Shown here piece by piece: positions 37,701 through 61,200 of a DNA stretch of 64,000 bases. The translations under genes and the position numbers were made by a program. Where the stretch lies: positions 13,785,145-13,849,144 of the forward strand of contig JAZBQD010000025.1 of the NCBI GenBank assembly GCA_036583965.1, written 5' to 3'. Positions within the stretch are counted from its first letter, which is position 1. Each line of letters opens with the position of its first letter. The stretch comes from Prunella strophiata (taxonomy: Eukaryota > Chordata > Aves > Passeriformes > Prunellidae). Below the pieces are notes generated by a model. That model was not told the DNA's origin, did no database searches, and worked only from the letters and a program-made list of their open reading frames with translations.

Positions 37701-39113
37701 GTGGATTTTTAATTTTTTGTGCTAACACCACACTGCCTCTGAAGTGTCTCTGAGCTACACAAATGGTAATGGGTGTTTCATGAACTCCAGCCCTTAAAAA
37801 ATCCCATGAAGTTGGGCAAAGCAGGTGAGACCTTGCTTGACTTCAGTCACTATGAAAGACATAGTATCCATTTTAACAATATTAAAAGGAAACCAAATAT
37901 CTCAGCTTTTAAAATTTAAAACCATACTTGAAACTGTTGTGTGAATCAACTGCCAGTCTTTACCCTACAAGCACAGAGATTGAAGTGTTCGTGTGTGCTG
38001 GCAGATTTTGTGGGCTACAATGTGCTACTGAGTGTTTGCTGTAACATCAGGCTACACAAAGATCACAATAGAAGGAAAACCCATCTTGAGGGCAGCTCTG
38101 TCACTGTCCATGGATTGTGCCTTTGCTTTCTTTCAGCTTTTGAAATAAAGAGCCCTTTCCAATACTAAAAAAATTATCAAGAAGCAAAAGAGAACTAAGT
38201 CTCGTAAGACTTTTACTTACAGATTAACATTCTTACGTACTTATGCTCAGTGCATTTGAAGCTTTGCTTAATGCTTTGTTTGCTTTTTGTCATGATTGGT
38301 TCTACAGCCTGCTGATACAGTTCTTCTAGAGTACTATGCATCCCAACAGTTTACTTCATTATTGCTGATTGTGATTCAGTTTAGAGCAGCAACATTAAAA
38401 TATAGTTGCTTGAACAGTCAGTCCTAAGACTTGGATCCTTTCCTCTCTGGAGAAGGCAAAATAAACTGAAACAGAAAAGGACAAAAACCAGTAAAACTGA
38501 AGTAAAATGGATGTTGTTGATTTCAATCTTGCCAGGCTGTACTTGGCCTTTGAAAACTTCTTGCATCAATGCACCCAGTGTGACATTTTCGCACATTTTG
38601 ATTTGCTAGGTCATGTTTTCAGTACTAATTTATGGAACGCAGTTTGCATCTGAAACTTCAGAAAGTTAAGGACATTTTTCTGGAACAGGAAAAATTAAGA
38701 TTAAATTCAGTTCCTAGTAAAATACTCAGGTTAATTTACCGCATAGGACCTCAGGATCTTCTGAACTAGGCTGAGGTGCAATGGCTTACTTTTTACAATT
38801 GCCAACTCTTAAGTCTTCTTAATGTATTAATGATTTATATTAATAATACTCAATTCCTAGCAGTGTTTTACGCCTGTTTTAATGGTATTTGATAGCAGAT
38901 ATTGTACATATCAATCTGTCTTTTTTCAGCTTTAAAGCACAGATCCCAGGAATTTCCTCGAACCAGGTCCTTGACACATTACCAGTTATTTAAAGTAGTC
39001 ATTATGTTGTTCTTTGATCTCCATGCTTTAGGAATGACATTGAGCTAATTTTCATTTATAGAATTTTTATTGGTCTATTTCAGATTTTGCAAGAACGAGG
39101 TTCCAGGATGTGA
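13263..39113 (+). CDS. KCTD5: BTB/POZ domain protein KCTD5, CUL3 ubiquitin-ligase adaptor
   Basis: KCTD5 is a pentameric BTB protein that binds CUL3 through its BTB domain and presents substrates, including G-beta/gamma subunits, through its C-terminal domain. Canonical coding exons, all with GT/AG borders, are 13263-13496, 20827-20935, 22040-22131, 22976-23071, 31936-32061 and 39084-39113. They total 687 nt, or 228 residues plus stop (human about 234). The start at 13263 gives MAAENHCEF, matching the human MAENHCE start, with A at -3 and G at +4. The BTB domain starts at [10 protein letters not shown] (about residue 38) and runs through [14 protein letters not shown]. The C-terminal domain includes [12 protein letters not shown] and [18 protein letters not shown], and the chain ends [13 protein letters not shown]2 and KCTD17 are close paralogues, but the N-terminus and the PDPK1 neighbour favour KCTD5. 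Two extra in-phase exons within the gene (26117-26233 and 34524-34582) are listed separately. Confidence 0.97.
14625..15200 (+). mobile_element. CR1 LINE 3' fragment, sense, in KCTD5 intron 1
   Basis: It carries the typical CR1 tail segments: ggttctttccaaagaggttg, 'gggcttcccaggaaatgg', gatccttgtgggtcccttcc and the terminal attctgtgattctat. It is 5' truncated and contains no intact reverse transcriptase frame. The left edge is approximate. Confidence 0.92.
20319..20370. repeat. Polypurine (A/G) tract in KCTD5 intron 1
   Basis: Fifty-two consecutive purines, mostly A with scattered G. It could come from an old poly(A) or simple-repeat expansion. No retrotransposed sequence was recognised directly upstream. 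Confidence 0.85.
20738..20818. repeat. G/T-rich tract adjoining the acceptor of KCTD5 exon 2
   Basis: Units of ggtttgtttggttt run to within about 10 bp of the exon 2 acceptor at 20825-20826, so the usual C/T polypyrimidine tract is replaced by a G/T-rich one. Confidence 0.85.
20936..26116 (+). other. KCTD5: KCTD5 introns 2 to 4 region
   Basis: Between the short exons at 22040-22131 and 22976-23071 and up to exon 5a the sequence is ordinary AT-rich intron. I found no transposon fragment that I can name and no other exon with supporting splice sites. Confidence 0.7.
26117..26233 (+). CDS. KCTD5: Extra KCTD5 exon 5a: diverged duplicate of exon 5
   Basis: A 117-bp exon-like segment (39 codons, phase 0 at both ends) with a pyrimidine-rich acceptor (tttcag at 26111-26116) and a GTGTGT donor at 26234. 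It begins [18 protein letters not shown], against [18 protein letters not shown] in canonical exon 5 (31936-32061). In the first 25 codons 15 residues are identical, and six of those use different codons. Changes such as I/V, R/K and V/L are conservative. After that the two diverge: [14 protein letters not shown] here against [17 protein letters not shown]. The open frame, intact splice sites, matching phase and synonymous-type drift argue for a functional alternative exon rather than a decayed copy. It would swap the acidic NEDQ patch of the C-terminal domain for RAQQ. Transcript support was not available. Confidence 0.8.
26234..31935 (+). other. KCTD5: KCTD5 intron between exons 5a and 5b
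   Basis: 5.7 kb of AT-rich sequence. It includes a short AGA repeat (28097-28114), an alternating TA/GT-rich stretch (28690-28725) and a poly(A) run (30847-30867) with no retrocopy that I recognise beside it. Because it separates two duplicated exons it is a place to look for splicing control elements, but I see no clear pairing sequences by eye. Confidence 0.7.
31936..32061 (+). CDS. KCTD5: KCTD5 canonical exon 5 (5b)
   Basis: A 126-bp, 42-codon, phase 0/0 exon with a tctttcag acceptor and a GTGAGT donor. It encodes [18 protein letters not shown] onward to SEPSEKAK, matching known vertebrate KCTD5. It is listed separately because it is the partner of the upstream duplicate at 26117-26233, 5.7 kb away. 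Either exon can join exon 4 and the following exon without a frame change. Including both would also keep the frame. Confidence 0.97.
34524..34582 (+). CDS. KCTD5: Putative KCTD5 cassette exon with alternative acidic C-terminus
   Basis: A 59-bp segment with an acceptor CAG at 34521-34523 and a good donor (ATG then GTGAGC) at 34583. Joined in phase 0 to exon 5a or 5b, it encodes [14 protein letters not shown] and a TAA at 34566-34568. The region ahead of it has no AG dinucleotide from a candidate branch site (ctgac, 34455-34459) to the acceptor and carries a long pyrimidine tract, a layout typical of regulated exons. The stop lies 14 nt before the exon end, so if spliced to the last exon it should escape nonsense-mediated decay. 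The product would replace ILQERGSRM with a casein-kinase-2-like acidic tail. I do not recognise this tail from known KCTD proteins. It is inference from splice geometry and composition. Confidence 0.6.
35477..35590 (+). mobile_element. CR1 LINE 3' end, sense, in KCTD5
   Basis: The last roughly 110 bp of a CR1: gattcttgtgggtcccttcc, then agctcaggatatgctgtgat and tctatga. It is strongly 5' truncated. Confidence 0.85.
36010..36727 (+). mobile_element. CR1 LINE 3' fragment, sense, in KCTD5
   Basis: The longest CR1 copy here (about 700 bp). It has the segments ggctgagacagttgggattg, 'cctggagaagaaagcccc', aggttgtccagagaagctgt and cattggatgatctttaggat-like text, ending in gtgattctatgattt. Short frames inside it are relics of the CR1 3' region, not host genes. 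Confidence 0.93.
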
Positions 39114-39535
39114 AGACAGTATTGAACGGTGACAATTTTTTTCTTTTATTCGAAGATGCAGTGAATTGTCACACTGAAGAGGCTTGGCTGCAAAAGAAAA
39201 AAATCTGATTTAGACAATTTTCTGTTGATCTGGGTTCAACCATATTTGCCTATAAGCTGGTGTCAACTTCTGGAAGCATTGCAAGATTACATAATGGGAA
39301 TAGATGGTGTGGGAGTGTGTGTTAAGTTTTGGTTGTAGTGCATGGTTTTGCTCTCTTGTTGGCTTATTGACACTGGTCATTTGAAAAGAAATGACCATGC
39401 ACTCATATTTTCCTCGGAGACATGTAGCACTTAATGTCTGGTGCTGGATGACCCAATGTTGATCAGTTTGGAGACCTTTTCCTACTAATCATTGTAAACC
39501 TTAAAAAGACAATGTAATTGGTGCTACACACACTT

Positions 39536-39570
<35 letters not shown>

Positions 39571-42500
39571 AATGTTACAGTCCAGAAACGCAAGTATTTG
39601 GGCGTACGTTGTTTCAGAATCAGTGTCAGCCCCAGTTGACTGTATTATACTGCACATTCCTTACGGTTCTGTGACATAATCTATTATGTAATAACAGCCT
39701 AGGAGATCAACTGAAACTAGCATGTGTAAAAGTTACACAACAGAGAAAAGGTTTCTCTGAAGGGTGTATATATTGACTGGATGTATAGCTTATTTTAATA
39801 CCCAAAGGGAAGACTAAACTCAGAGAAAATGGCCTTTCTCTGAGTTATTCTTGATGTTCCCTCTGTTAAAACAATCTCCTGCAAAAGTTATGCTCCAGTC
39901 CTGGTCACATGCTTGAAAGTGGAATCAAAATTCACTTTAAATGACCAACTGAACATTCTGTTTCTTTGGAGGTGTTTGTACTCATATGTGTGTTTGTGCT
40001 TCTATAAAATGCCTATAAGCATTGAACTGTGTGGATTAGGGTAGAGATTTTTCTAGAGCTGAAGGTTTTACAGAAATACAGCTGGCTAGTCCTAGGTCCC
40101 TGTCTCTATGACTCGGATTAAAGTCAACCTTAGTGTGAACATAAACTCATCCAGTTGAAAAACCTGATTACTTTGGATATTCAGGATCCCTGTAATCAAC
40201 CTTTCTATTTCTATACAGTTTCAGCTATGCAGTTAAGAACAGTGTTTGAACAGAATGTGGTGCAGGTTTGTTAGTTTGTCCTTGATAAAGGCTAATACAC
40301 AAGACACACACTAGGTTTTGAGCAAAATCTTTAGCACATCTTTAAAACACTTAACAAAATGGACACTATAAAACTTGGCTTCATTGACTCATGGAACCAG
40401 TGGAAGGGAGTTTCAAAAAGCTACAAGATGGTTTTAAATTCTAAAGACATTACAGTTTTCATTCTTAGTAATTTCAGAATTTATGCATATACTGTAAGGT
40501 AATCCTTTACACAAAAGCCTGATTTTCAAACACCCAGGGTCTACTTTTTTTTATTATTATTTTATTTTTTAAAGGACTTAGACATTGATAAAAGTTTGGC
40601 AAAACAATTTGTAAGAAACATTTCTACTAAACAGGTTAAGCAATGGGCTAAATGTTTTGTCTGTGTGCCTAATGCTTGAAAGGATTTGTAATGCATTTTG
40701 TGACTTGGATGTGGTCTGCACGGGAAGCTGCTGGCCCCTCCACAACACATACAATTTTTGTCTTTTTTTAAGAAGTTAAAACTGAATTTAATTTACTAAA
40801 ACTGTAATTGTGTAGGGGGAAATGTTTATACTTTTATACTTTTTTAGGTACCCATATTTTATGAGCTTAAATTGAGCACACAGATGTCCCCTAAATAGTG
40901 ATGGATTATCTTGTGTATCTGAAAATAAGCATAACAATTGTCTGTGTTAACTGCATATTAAAACATTTTGTCTGCTGCAGTAGTCACTGTGTTTTTAGGC
41001 AGTATGACTCCACCAAAATCTCTGAGCTCCCTGGCTCATTACAGGCCAATTGCAGCCAATCATGTTACTTGTTGTTTTCTTGATGTGCTCTACAGAGTAA
41101 TTCAGCATTGATCTAAGTGGATTTTAATGCCTAAAATACCAGTTTTACAGTGATCCTTCTGAATCAGCATTTCTGTTGGCTCTCTTATTAAATCCAAAAA
41201 GGACAGACTATTTAATAAAGTGAAATTTTCCTGAATGACATCAGCAAAGCATGAGTAACAAACTGAGCAAACTGAACAAATTTAGAGTATGTAAAAGAGT
41301 TTTTTCTAAGTATGGGGTTTTTTTCCCACTGGAATATTTTCAGTTTTAAAACCTGCTTTTATGCTGAGATTGCCTGCAGTTTAGTTTACATTGTATCCCT
41401 GCCACAGCTAATTTTAGGGAAATGAGTGTTTAATAATTTTTTGCACTTTGTTTCTGATATCTCACAAAGATTTTAAGGAGGAAAGAAAAGAGAGAACTTT
41501 AGTAGGCAGGTACCTTGTAAATTATTTTAAATATGTTGTTGTTTGAGGCCACCTGAACTAACTGCTTTCCTGTTCTTGCTATTGTCATTATTGCTTTAAT
41601 TTTTGTGATCATGTGAGGCTTTCAGATAGAGGGAAATGCTCTCTTCAGCTTTTTTCAAGGCATTAAGAATTTATCCCTTAAAAAGTTTTGTTTCTTTTTG
41701 TTTGACTGTTGCAGTTTCAAATAAAGTTAGTGACGGTAACAAGGTAATTGCATTAGAGTCCAATCTGCATAACCAGGCTTTGCAAACATTGCTTCGTCTG
41801 TTAAGATCTTGCAAGGAGGAAGTAATGTACCTGTACAGTTAAAACTGGGGTCCTTTGTTCCTTTTCTGCCATTTGGAGAGTACCTACCTGAGAATTGCCT
41901 GTGACTGTGCAGAGCTGAGGGGATCACTATCAGGCTGGAACTGCAAAGCTGTACTGTAAACCCCTTGGACTTAACTCTGGACATACACAGCTCCTCTGTT
42001 GTTAAATCAGAACAGTATTCCAGGTTTGAACTTTAGATCCTGAGCTTGAAAAGATCATAGCGGAAGGAATAAAGCAGGGAGGGAGAGACAATTAAATTCC
42101 TTAAAGATACTTACATTACAAACTTCTTGCAAAACTTGTTTAAAAGCAGAAGTTCAAATTTGCTATAGCAATTTCTTGCTTTGAGTCAGGAAACAGCATA
42201 TTGTTTGCCTTAGGTTTTCTCAGAGGCTATTTTTTCCTTTATTGGAGATGGCATTTTTGTATTACATGCTTTTGACTTCTTCAAGCAGCAAGCGAATCAG
42301 AATTTGTCTGCAATGAACAAGTAATTCTGAGGCCTCAAAGACATGAATGTCACATGGTCCATAATAACTGTCCAAACATATACTCTGACTCAGCAGCTCC
42401 CAGCCCAAAGGTTACCTGGGATTTTGTCCTACTTACTGTGGGATTTCCAGTGGATTACAGTTAATTGCATTTTTTTAATCCCACAATAATTTAATTGTGC

Positions 42501-45200
42501 GTCAAAGACTTGATTGAATTTAGAAGCTTTTCTTTATTCTTTACTAATGTTTCCATCATCACAATCATATACTCATAAAAGTTGGAAAATGTACTGTGTT
42601 TTTTTCAAACTCAGATTTCTTGTAATGATAAAAGTTCCTTTCATCCTGCATTGTAGCATTAGGAGAAGATATTTCTTAAAAAAATGAAGCTCAGTGAATC
42701 CATCTGACATTTTTGTTTTGAGATTTTCTTTAGACACTAGCTGTGTAGCTCCATTTCTAGCTATGTGAATGCACAGTTATTATTGATTAGAAACAGGACT
42801 ATTTCCTGCAGATTCAAAAATTGAATCAATCTCTTTTTCTGAAAGAGGGGTATTTTTGGGGATTTTTTTTCAGGAGAAAAATGAAAACTGTCAGATTAAA
42901 CAAAAGATAACTTGGTTGCAGGCATGCAACCAAGAGAACAAGTCTGCTGAGTAGGGTGATAATGTTATCAGAAAAGTGCTTCTCATAACAGAACACTATT
43001 CTATGAATGCCTGTTGAAGTTGTTGAGAGTTGTCAGTCTCTGTTTAAGCTGTAGAGAGCTCCCACCAGCAAATTAACACACATTAGTTACAAATTTTTAT
43101 TAATATTACAAAAATGAACTTGGAGTGCAAAAATGCATTAGTATCTGGTTCAGTGGAATTAAATAGAATCTGGATTATAATTACCCAGGTATACTGGAGG
43201 GTATTCCTTGGGAAGTACAGGGCTTTTTGAGGAAGATGGAAGTCAAATGAAAGCCTGAAGTCTGGGGTTTTGTTCACTTAAGATGTGATAAAATCAGAAA
43301 GTGCTATTCTCCTATTTTTATTTTCTCTCTCACCACATCAAAAGTTACAAGTTTTTCAAATTAACTTTTTCAATCAGCCCTTGAACTGTGGGGCTCTTGA
43401 AAAGAGATGAAATTTTGTTATGCCTTTAACAGTGTCTGTTATCTTAAAGAGAGTACGGTTAAAACCTGAGTGGTCATTGGAGAAGTGTCTTTTCTAACAC
43501 AACAGTTTTGAAATACTTAAGCCTGAGGATGCTGCCTGTTACTTTGTTGTAGTTTAAACTGCAGCTGTCTCCAGTTTTGAGGACAATCTTGGGATCTTAC
43601 TTGGGGCTTTGTGTAGAATTATTGATGATTTAAATAGTATGAATATTCAGTTTGAAAAAGTTGAAGGCTCTCTGAACTCAGTGTCATGCAAGTTTTCTTT
43701 TGTTTCACAAAAATCAGGAGCTGTCTTTAAAGGCTTCTTAATGAACAGAGGTTTTAAAGGGCTAAATAGATCTTATTGTCCAGTTTGCCTAAATGACTGT
43801 CAGAGGGAACGCTTTCCATTTTCAGAGCAGAAATGCTAAGGGCTAAAATGCTTTCCAGGGCTAATTTGAGGTTCCAGAGACATACAATGTCTAAAAAACA
43901 ACTAGTCCATTTTCCTTTCAACTCACAGATTCTAAAATATTTTTTACAAATGTCTGAACCAATTGCAGATGTAAGTGTTCCTATATGGCTTGGATTTTCA
44001 GTATCCAGATGGGATAAGAGCATACCAGAGAAGGCAATACACTTACCCTCCACTTTATTATTACCTTTGCTGAAATTTAACAACTTTATGAACAGCACTG
44101 GCAATAGGGAAGCTTTGAGGAAGATTCTGCCCCATGAAATTGTCACAGAATATTTATTTGCAACTTAGTTGACCTTTACTTTAGTGATGTCTACCAAGGC
44201 ATAAACTTCTCAGAAGTTCAGTGAGTAGATACTGCTGCAAATATAGCTTTCTGGAGGCATCAGAGGGTTCTCTTCAGGATGTTGTGTCTTAATAAGTACT
44301 GCAATGAGAGAAACTGTTTTAAAAGTTATTTTCTGCTTTGGGGGTGAGTGGAAGGGGAAGAGGTTCTGTGACAGTGCTCTCCTTGCCTTAGAAAGCTGAG
44401 CCTAAATGTTGACCTAAGACCTGTTGTGATTTTGAGACCTCATCATCTGAAATGAGTAAAGAGTAAGAATAAATGTATTTAGTATGTACATGATTCTTGC
44501 TACTTTTGAAGATTTTCCAAAAGATTATGCACAACTTTACTCACATTAACTTGGCTCACGTGTACTTGCTAGAATGAAGCAAGTGCCTAGGCACTCTTAA
44601 AAGGAATGTTACCAACCTCTCTACTGGAACTGAAACAAGATCACCAAACTGAAGGAGTATCAAATGGCAGCTTTTTCCACCTGCTTCTGCCCTTATCCTT
44701 ACCTCAACCTAGCTATGAGAAATCTACTTCCTATGCACTCTTTAGGATCACCTACCCAATTCAACAAATGTTCTTTTTTTTTTTTTTAACCTTTTCCTAC
44801 AAATCACTGGTCTCAAAATTAGTTGTGCGTCAGCTGTTTGTGCTTATACCCAAGTGGCCATACTTGCAACATGTTATTTCCTGGATAGTGGATTAGCAAT
44901 AACACTTTATTTTGTGCCAATTCATTATCTCTGAAGTGTTCTTACTGCAGCAAAATTTGAGTTACGATTTGGTTTTAATGCATTTGCATTAACCAGAACT
45001 CTTAGCGCAGACACAGACAAGAAACTGAATTCAGGGAAATTTCCCTGGAAAAAAAATCTGTTAGGGCTTCCCAAATAATTTGAAGGTGGTTACAATTAAC
45101 CATCACTTTCAAAACAAACAAATGAAATGTGTATGGGTATTTTTTAAACTTCCTTTTCATAACACTAGTGTATTGTAAACTGCATGGAATAAACCTGGTT
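39114..45200 (+). other. KCTD5: KCTD5 3'UTR and downstream sequence (end uncertain)
   Basis: The region after the TGA at 39111-39113 holds AATAAA hexamers at 41214, 41719, 42068, 44468 and 45188, any of which could end the transcript. A CA/CG microsatellite lies at 39526-39570. Overlapping frames on both strands at 43754-44168 have no recognisable homology. I cannot fix the true 3' end from sequence alone. Confidence 0.45.
39526..39570. repeat. CA/CG dinucleotide microsatellite in the KCTD5 3'UTR
   Basis: About 45 bp of alternating pyrimidine-purine sequence: CA repeats interrupted by TTA and by a short CGCGCG block. It lies about 410 bp after the KCTD5 stop. Confidence 0.9.
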
Positions 45201-46960
45201 TTTCCCTTTTAAAGTGTGATGTCTTACATCTGTCTTTTCTAAATGCACTAATTGATATTAACAGTGTCATATCCTATGATAATTCCTAGTTCAGCACTTC
45301 TGATGTAAAATGTACCTGCATATTTGTGCAGTGATTCAAAGCATTAATGCTTTCTCCTTTGTAAAGGAGAAGTATCCTTTACTGCTGTCCCAAAGACTTT
45401 GTCACAAAAAAGTTAGGTCTATTCAGATATATATCATTTGGGAAATTATTTTCCTTTGCATTTGATGTGACGTGATGGTTATTGCAGGAGGAAATAATTG
45501 TCTCTTTTATGGATATATAATCACGTGAAAAAGTTTCAACTAATCACTTTGTTTACCTTTTCTTTTGCACAACTCAAAAACCACCCTGCCTAACATCAAA
45601 GATTTTAGAATCCACTGCTTTGCTTTTTAATGTGCTTCCTTTGTTTGAAAAATTAATCTTGATGCTTTGTAATAAGGCAAATATATAATAAGTTTCAAGG
45701 ATAGAAATGACTGAAGGAAGTAAATTATTTAAGTACAAAGTACAGGTTGTTGAAATTATCCAGGAAATTTGACATCTGTGTCCTCTACAGCTATAGAAAA
45801 GTTTATTATTGAGTATTAGTATTGAGAAGACCAGCTCTTGGTCAGCTCTTATTTTCCAAACTGCTAGTTAGAATTTGAGAAGCTAAGACCCATGATTTTT
45901 AACTTCCTAAAGGCTCTATTGTTACATATGATGTGAATTTCATCTTAACAGTTTAGTCAGTTTTAAGTGCAAAGTACATTCTATTATTTCCTTGTATATC
46001 CAGCAACATCAGTAAAATTGTTATTTTACTAAACTAATTTACTGCATTTAATTGTATTTGAATTTTACTAAAATAAGTGCTAAGAACATACACTGCTGTA
46101 GTAATCAAGTACAGCAATTACGGTAATTAGGTAATCAGTGTGTGCATCTGTATTTTCATCAGACTGTCCTACTAAAAGTATTGGTATTTTCGAAGTATTG
46201 GTATGCCTTTCAACCCAAATTCCTATTCTACATGACTGTTGCTGGCAAGTGTTTTCACCATTTAGGAAAAATGAGAGCACAAAAGGGACAAGTGTCTACC
46301 CTGAACTAGAAACCACGGGGACATAAACGACTAAGTAATGAGCAACCTGTTTGGATCTTTTATAACATCTAGGGTTCATTTGGCACTAGTTTTCCTTTCA
46401 GTGGGAAGTTTCACTTCAGAAAGATGAAAATGATCCTCCAAATTCACCTTTTAGGGTGCTGTTCATCTTTCAGTGTGCTGAAATCTTGTCTGGTAGTCAT
46501 ATACACATAGTCTATACATATGTGACATTCTCAGAGACTGTAATGTGTACAATTTCATGAGAGAGATTCTGTAAGGCAGGTAATGCCACTGGAATTGTGT
46601 GGAAAGTTACACAGGGAACTATGTGTTTATCCTGGTCTACAGTGGGCGTTTGCTACTGGTGAAAGGTTTCTTAGGTAGAGTGATCTTCAGCATATATTTT
46701 TATTAGGGCTGATTGGAATCTAGGTGATTATTTATTGAAATAGTCAATTCTAGAGTTCTGAAGAAACCATTTTGAACTTTAATACTACACAGAACATCGT
46801 TCAAGTAACATTGACACAGACTTGCACAAGGCATAGCTAGGCAGCGGTTTCAGGACTAAAAATACCTGTTTCATTAAGAAAGAGAAGTTCAAGATGAGAA
46901 CAGAATGTGATTCATACACTATGGGAAACAAAACCCAGGTCATAAGTCCCGTAAAGGTCA
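45200..46960. other. Intergenic interval between KCTD5 and UBE2I
   Basis: AT-rich sequence in which I see no exon, repeat family or RNA gene. It ends where GC content rises sharply at about 46965. Confidence 0.6.
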
Positions 46961-47541
46961 GTGAAGCTAGCGCGGGCTGGAGGCGAACTGAAGACCGCCT
47001 TCCGTGCGGCCTGCCGGCTCTCCGATAGGCCCCGCAGCCCGCCCCGCGGCCGCGGGAGCCCCGCCGGAGCCGCGGGCCCTCCTCCAATCAGGCTCGGCCG
47101 GACACAGGGGGCGGGGTTCGGCCCGGCTTGAGTGCGGCCCGCCAGACCTGCGCGCGCCCGTCGACGGACCAGGCGTTCTTAAGTCGCAGGCGGCTCCCAA
47201 AGCGCCAGAGGTAAAAATTGATTCAGCTTTCCGCCGGAGCGGGTGGGAGCGAGAGGCACGATCAAGTGTTCGGCTTTGGGGTAGCCCCGCGTGGAGGTTT
47301 TCTGGTGCTTCATACTCAGGCATTGTTGAGGGCACCTCTGGGTCCTGTGTCGCGAGGATGCGTAAAGCGTGACGATAAGATCATAGACGGATCGGGCCGA
47401 GGGACAGAATAGCGCTTTCGCGCTCCGCGCCGAGGTGAGAGGGAGGGAAATTCCGGAGTGGAGACAAAGCAGCGGGAGCGGGAACATCCGGGTCACTCGC
47501 GCGGCCTCGATCCGGGACACGCGCGGCGGCGGCGGCTCTCG

Positions 47542-59046
<11,505 letters not shown>

Positions 59047-59645
59047 GCATTTGTCATGCAGCATCTTAAAAAGGAAGGGATTGGTTTGGCAAGAACTTGT
59101 TTACAAAACTTTTGCAAAATGTAATGTTGCTATGTACAATTAATATCCACATAGGGGGAGGGGGTTGTATGTGTGCCATTTTCCATATTCGCCAGTTGTA
59201 TACAGTTCTAAATTTGCTGAATTGCCCCCAGTTTTTTCATACAGGGTCTCTTCCTTCAGTCTTTTGTATTTTTGATTGTTATGTAAAACTTGCTTTTATT
59301 TTAATATTGATGTCAGTATTTCAACTGCTGTAAAATTATAAACTTTTATACTTCTATAAATTCACTAGTATCTCTAGTTACTTTGCTATCTGATGCAGGC
59401 ATGCTTTAAAATGTTAGAACTATATTTAGCCTCTAGCTGGCTGTATGAAAAAAATCATGCCCTCCACCCCCTTCCCTCCCTGAATTTGTTTTTTCTATCT
59501 TTCAGAAACTAGGTTGTTATTGCTTAAGAGCCTCTGAGATCCAAAGTTAGCCAGCATCCTTATTCTGCATCACTTTCTTTGTGTTTATATGGCATTCTGT
59601 CTGTGTTGCTGTTTAGAGTAAATAAACTGTTTATATAAAGGGCTT
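59047..59645 (+). other. UBE2I: UBE2I 3'UTR
   Basis: About 600 nt from the stop to the poly(A) signal, T-rich with no exon borders. Its length fits an ordinary UBE2I transcript. The end is inferred from the hexamer at 59621. Confidence 0.8.
59621..59626 (+). terminator. UBE2I: Poly(A) signal AATAAA of UBE2I
   Basis: A canonical hexamer about 575 nt after the stop, followed by a T/G-rich downstream element (gctttgtttcatttatc). Cleavage is expected near 59640. Confidence 0.8.
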
Positions 59646-61195
59646 TGTTTCATTTATCTTCATTAAAATTATTAAAAGACTGTCATTTAAACGGCTCTGA
59701 ACACAATTCAGTGCAAGTTCTGTTTTTAAGGTCTGTGATCCTGCGTTTGCCTCTGGTTTAGATGTTGCCTTCACTTGTTTTGCCTGTCCCTGACCCAGAG
59801 CACATATGTGGCCCATCCTTGGGCCATGTGTGGTAACTACAGCAAGTCAATTCTGATCAGTTCCTCAAGCAGTGATCAATTGCTTACTGTGCATAATGGG
59901 ATCAGCATCCTGGTGTGACCATGTTAACATAAAAAACATGAGCTTTTGACTGATATGAACAATAGAAGTTGTCCAAGGAATACTGAGGATTTTTAATGGC
60001 GATTGTTTATCAGAAATAATTGTGCCTCTTTCCATATATTAATGCATATAGCTTCTAGGGAAAGGATGTGCTCTATGCAATTACAGTTTCCTTCTGTAAA
60101 GGAAATCTCTTAAATTGCGTAAGTTATTTTCTTGCATGTCAAGCTGATATGCCCTCCATTAAACTTTCCCTGCTTTTTAAATTATATTTTTAAGTCAAAA
60201 TCATTCTGCAAAAAAAAAAAAAAAAAAAAAAAAGTGAATAGCTTTGTTCCATCTGAGCCTAGCTTCTTCAGTGGTTTTATTAAAAAAAGACTACAGCTCA
60301 GCACTTAAGTTAATCTAGAGTTATACAGCTCTGTTCCCAGATCTGTTTTGCCTGTCTGCATTTGGTTACTACGGCTTTAGAATATAAAAGCATTCCCCCA
60401 AATTAGAATAGCTGACATGCTCATATGGTTCTCAGTCTTTTAAAAGTTATGTTGAATTGCTTTCTTGTCAATAAGAAATCCTTGATAAAGAGGCACATTT
60501 GGGACAGATTTCATATGGGTGGGGAAGTTATTGAAAAAAATGTATCAAAGGGAAAGTCTTCCTTGTAGAATTAATTTACTTGTACTTCTTGTTTTTAAAA
60601 GGGGAATTGAGTATTTGTATCACCCAAACTGCTGCTGTTACTCCCAGCTCTAGCCCCTGTAGTGCTAGTATTTAATCCCTCTAGTAGTAGAGGAACAAGA
60701 GGAGAAAGACTCACCTTCACAAATCCAAGTTCTTCACATCACACGACTATGAATTGTCCTTAGTATCTCAAATTCTACTGAAGGATTGCTAAAGTTTAGG
60801 TTTCAGTTGGGTGCTTGAAACCCTAAAGAGTTTCATTTAAATATGTAGAAAACACTGCTAACAGCTTATTTTCACTATACAAACTGGCAGGTGTAGGGAA
60901 AAGTGACCTAAGATACTAGTGCTGGTACGAATCTGTCACAAAGCTTTAAGGGCCAGACAATGTGTATTTCTCACTTGGTACAGTGCCACTTTGAGTGATG
61001 AGAATACACAGAGATAGCACTGACGAACCTGTGATGTGAAATTTCACAGTACAGTTCAGAATATGAACTGCCAAAAACACTGTGTTGTTGCTTAGGACTG
61101 TAGCAGAGTAAATAAAAGGAGCAATTAAAGTTCCTGAAAAGACATACTGAAATGTTAAAGCAATTCCAAGAAGCACTTTTTCCTTTCAGGCTTAG
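59646..61195. other. Intergenic interval between convergent UBE2I and TSR3
   Basis: About 1.5 kb with a 24-bp poly(A) run at 60210-60233 and nothing else that I recognise. No BAIAP3 exon or other gene is visible here. Confidence 0.65.
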
Positions 61196-61200
61196 CTCAG

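Noticed and set aside
43754..44168. Overlapping 130- and 111-codon frames on opposite strands
   Set aside because: No recognisable domain, no splice context and no codon bias by eye. They could be an old transposon relic or chance; not supported as genes.
60210..60233. 24-bp poly(A) run as the tail of a processed pseudogene
   Set aside because: No gene-like sequence or target-site duplication was recognised upstream; best treated as a simple repeat.
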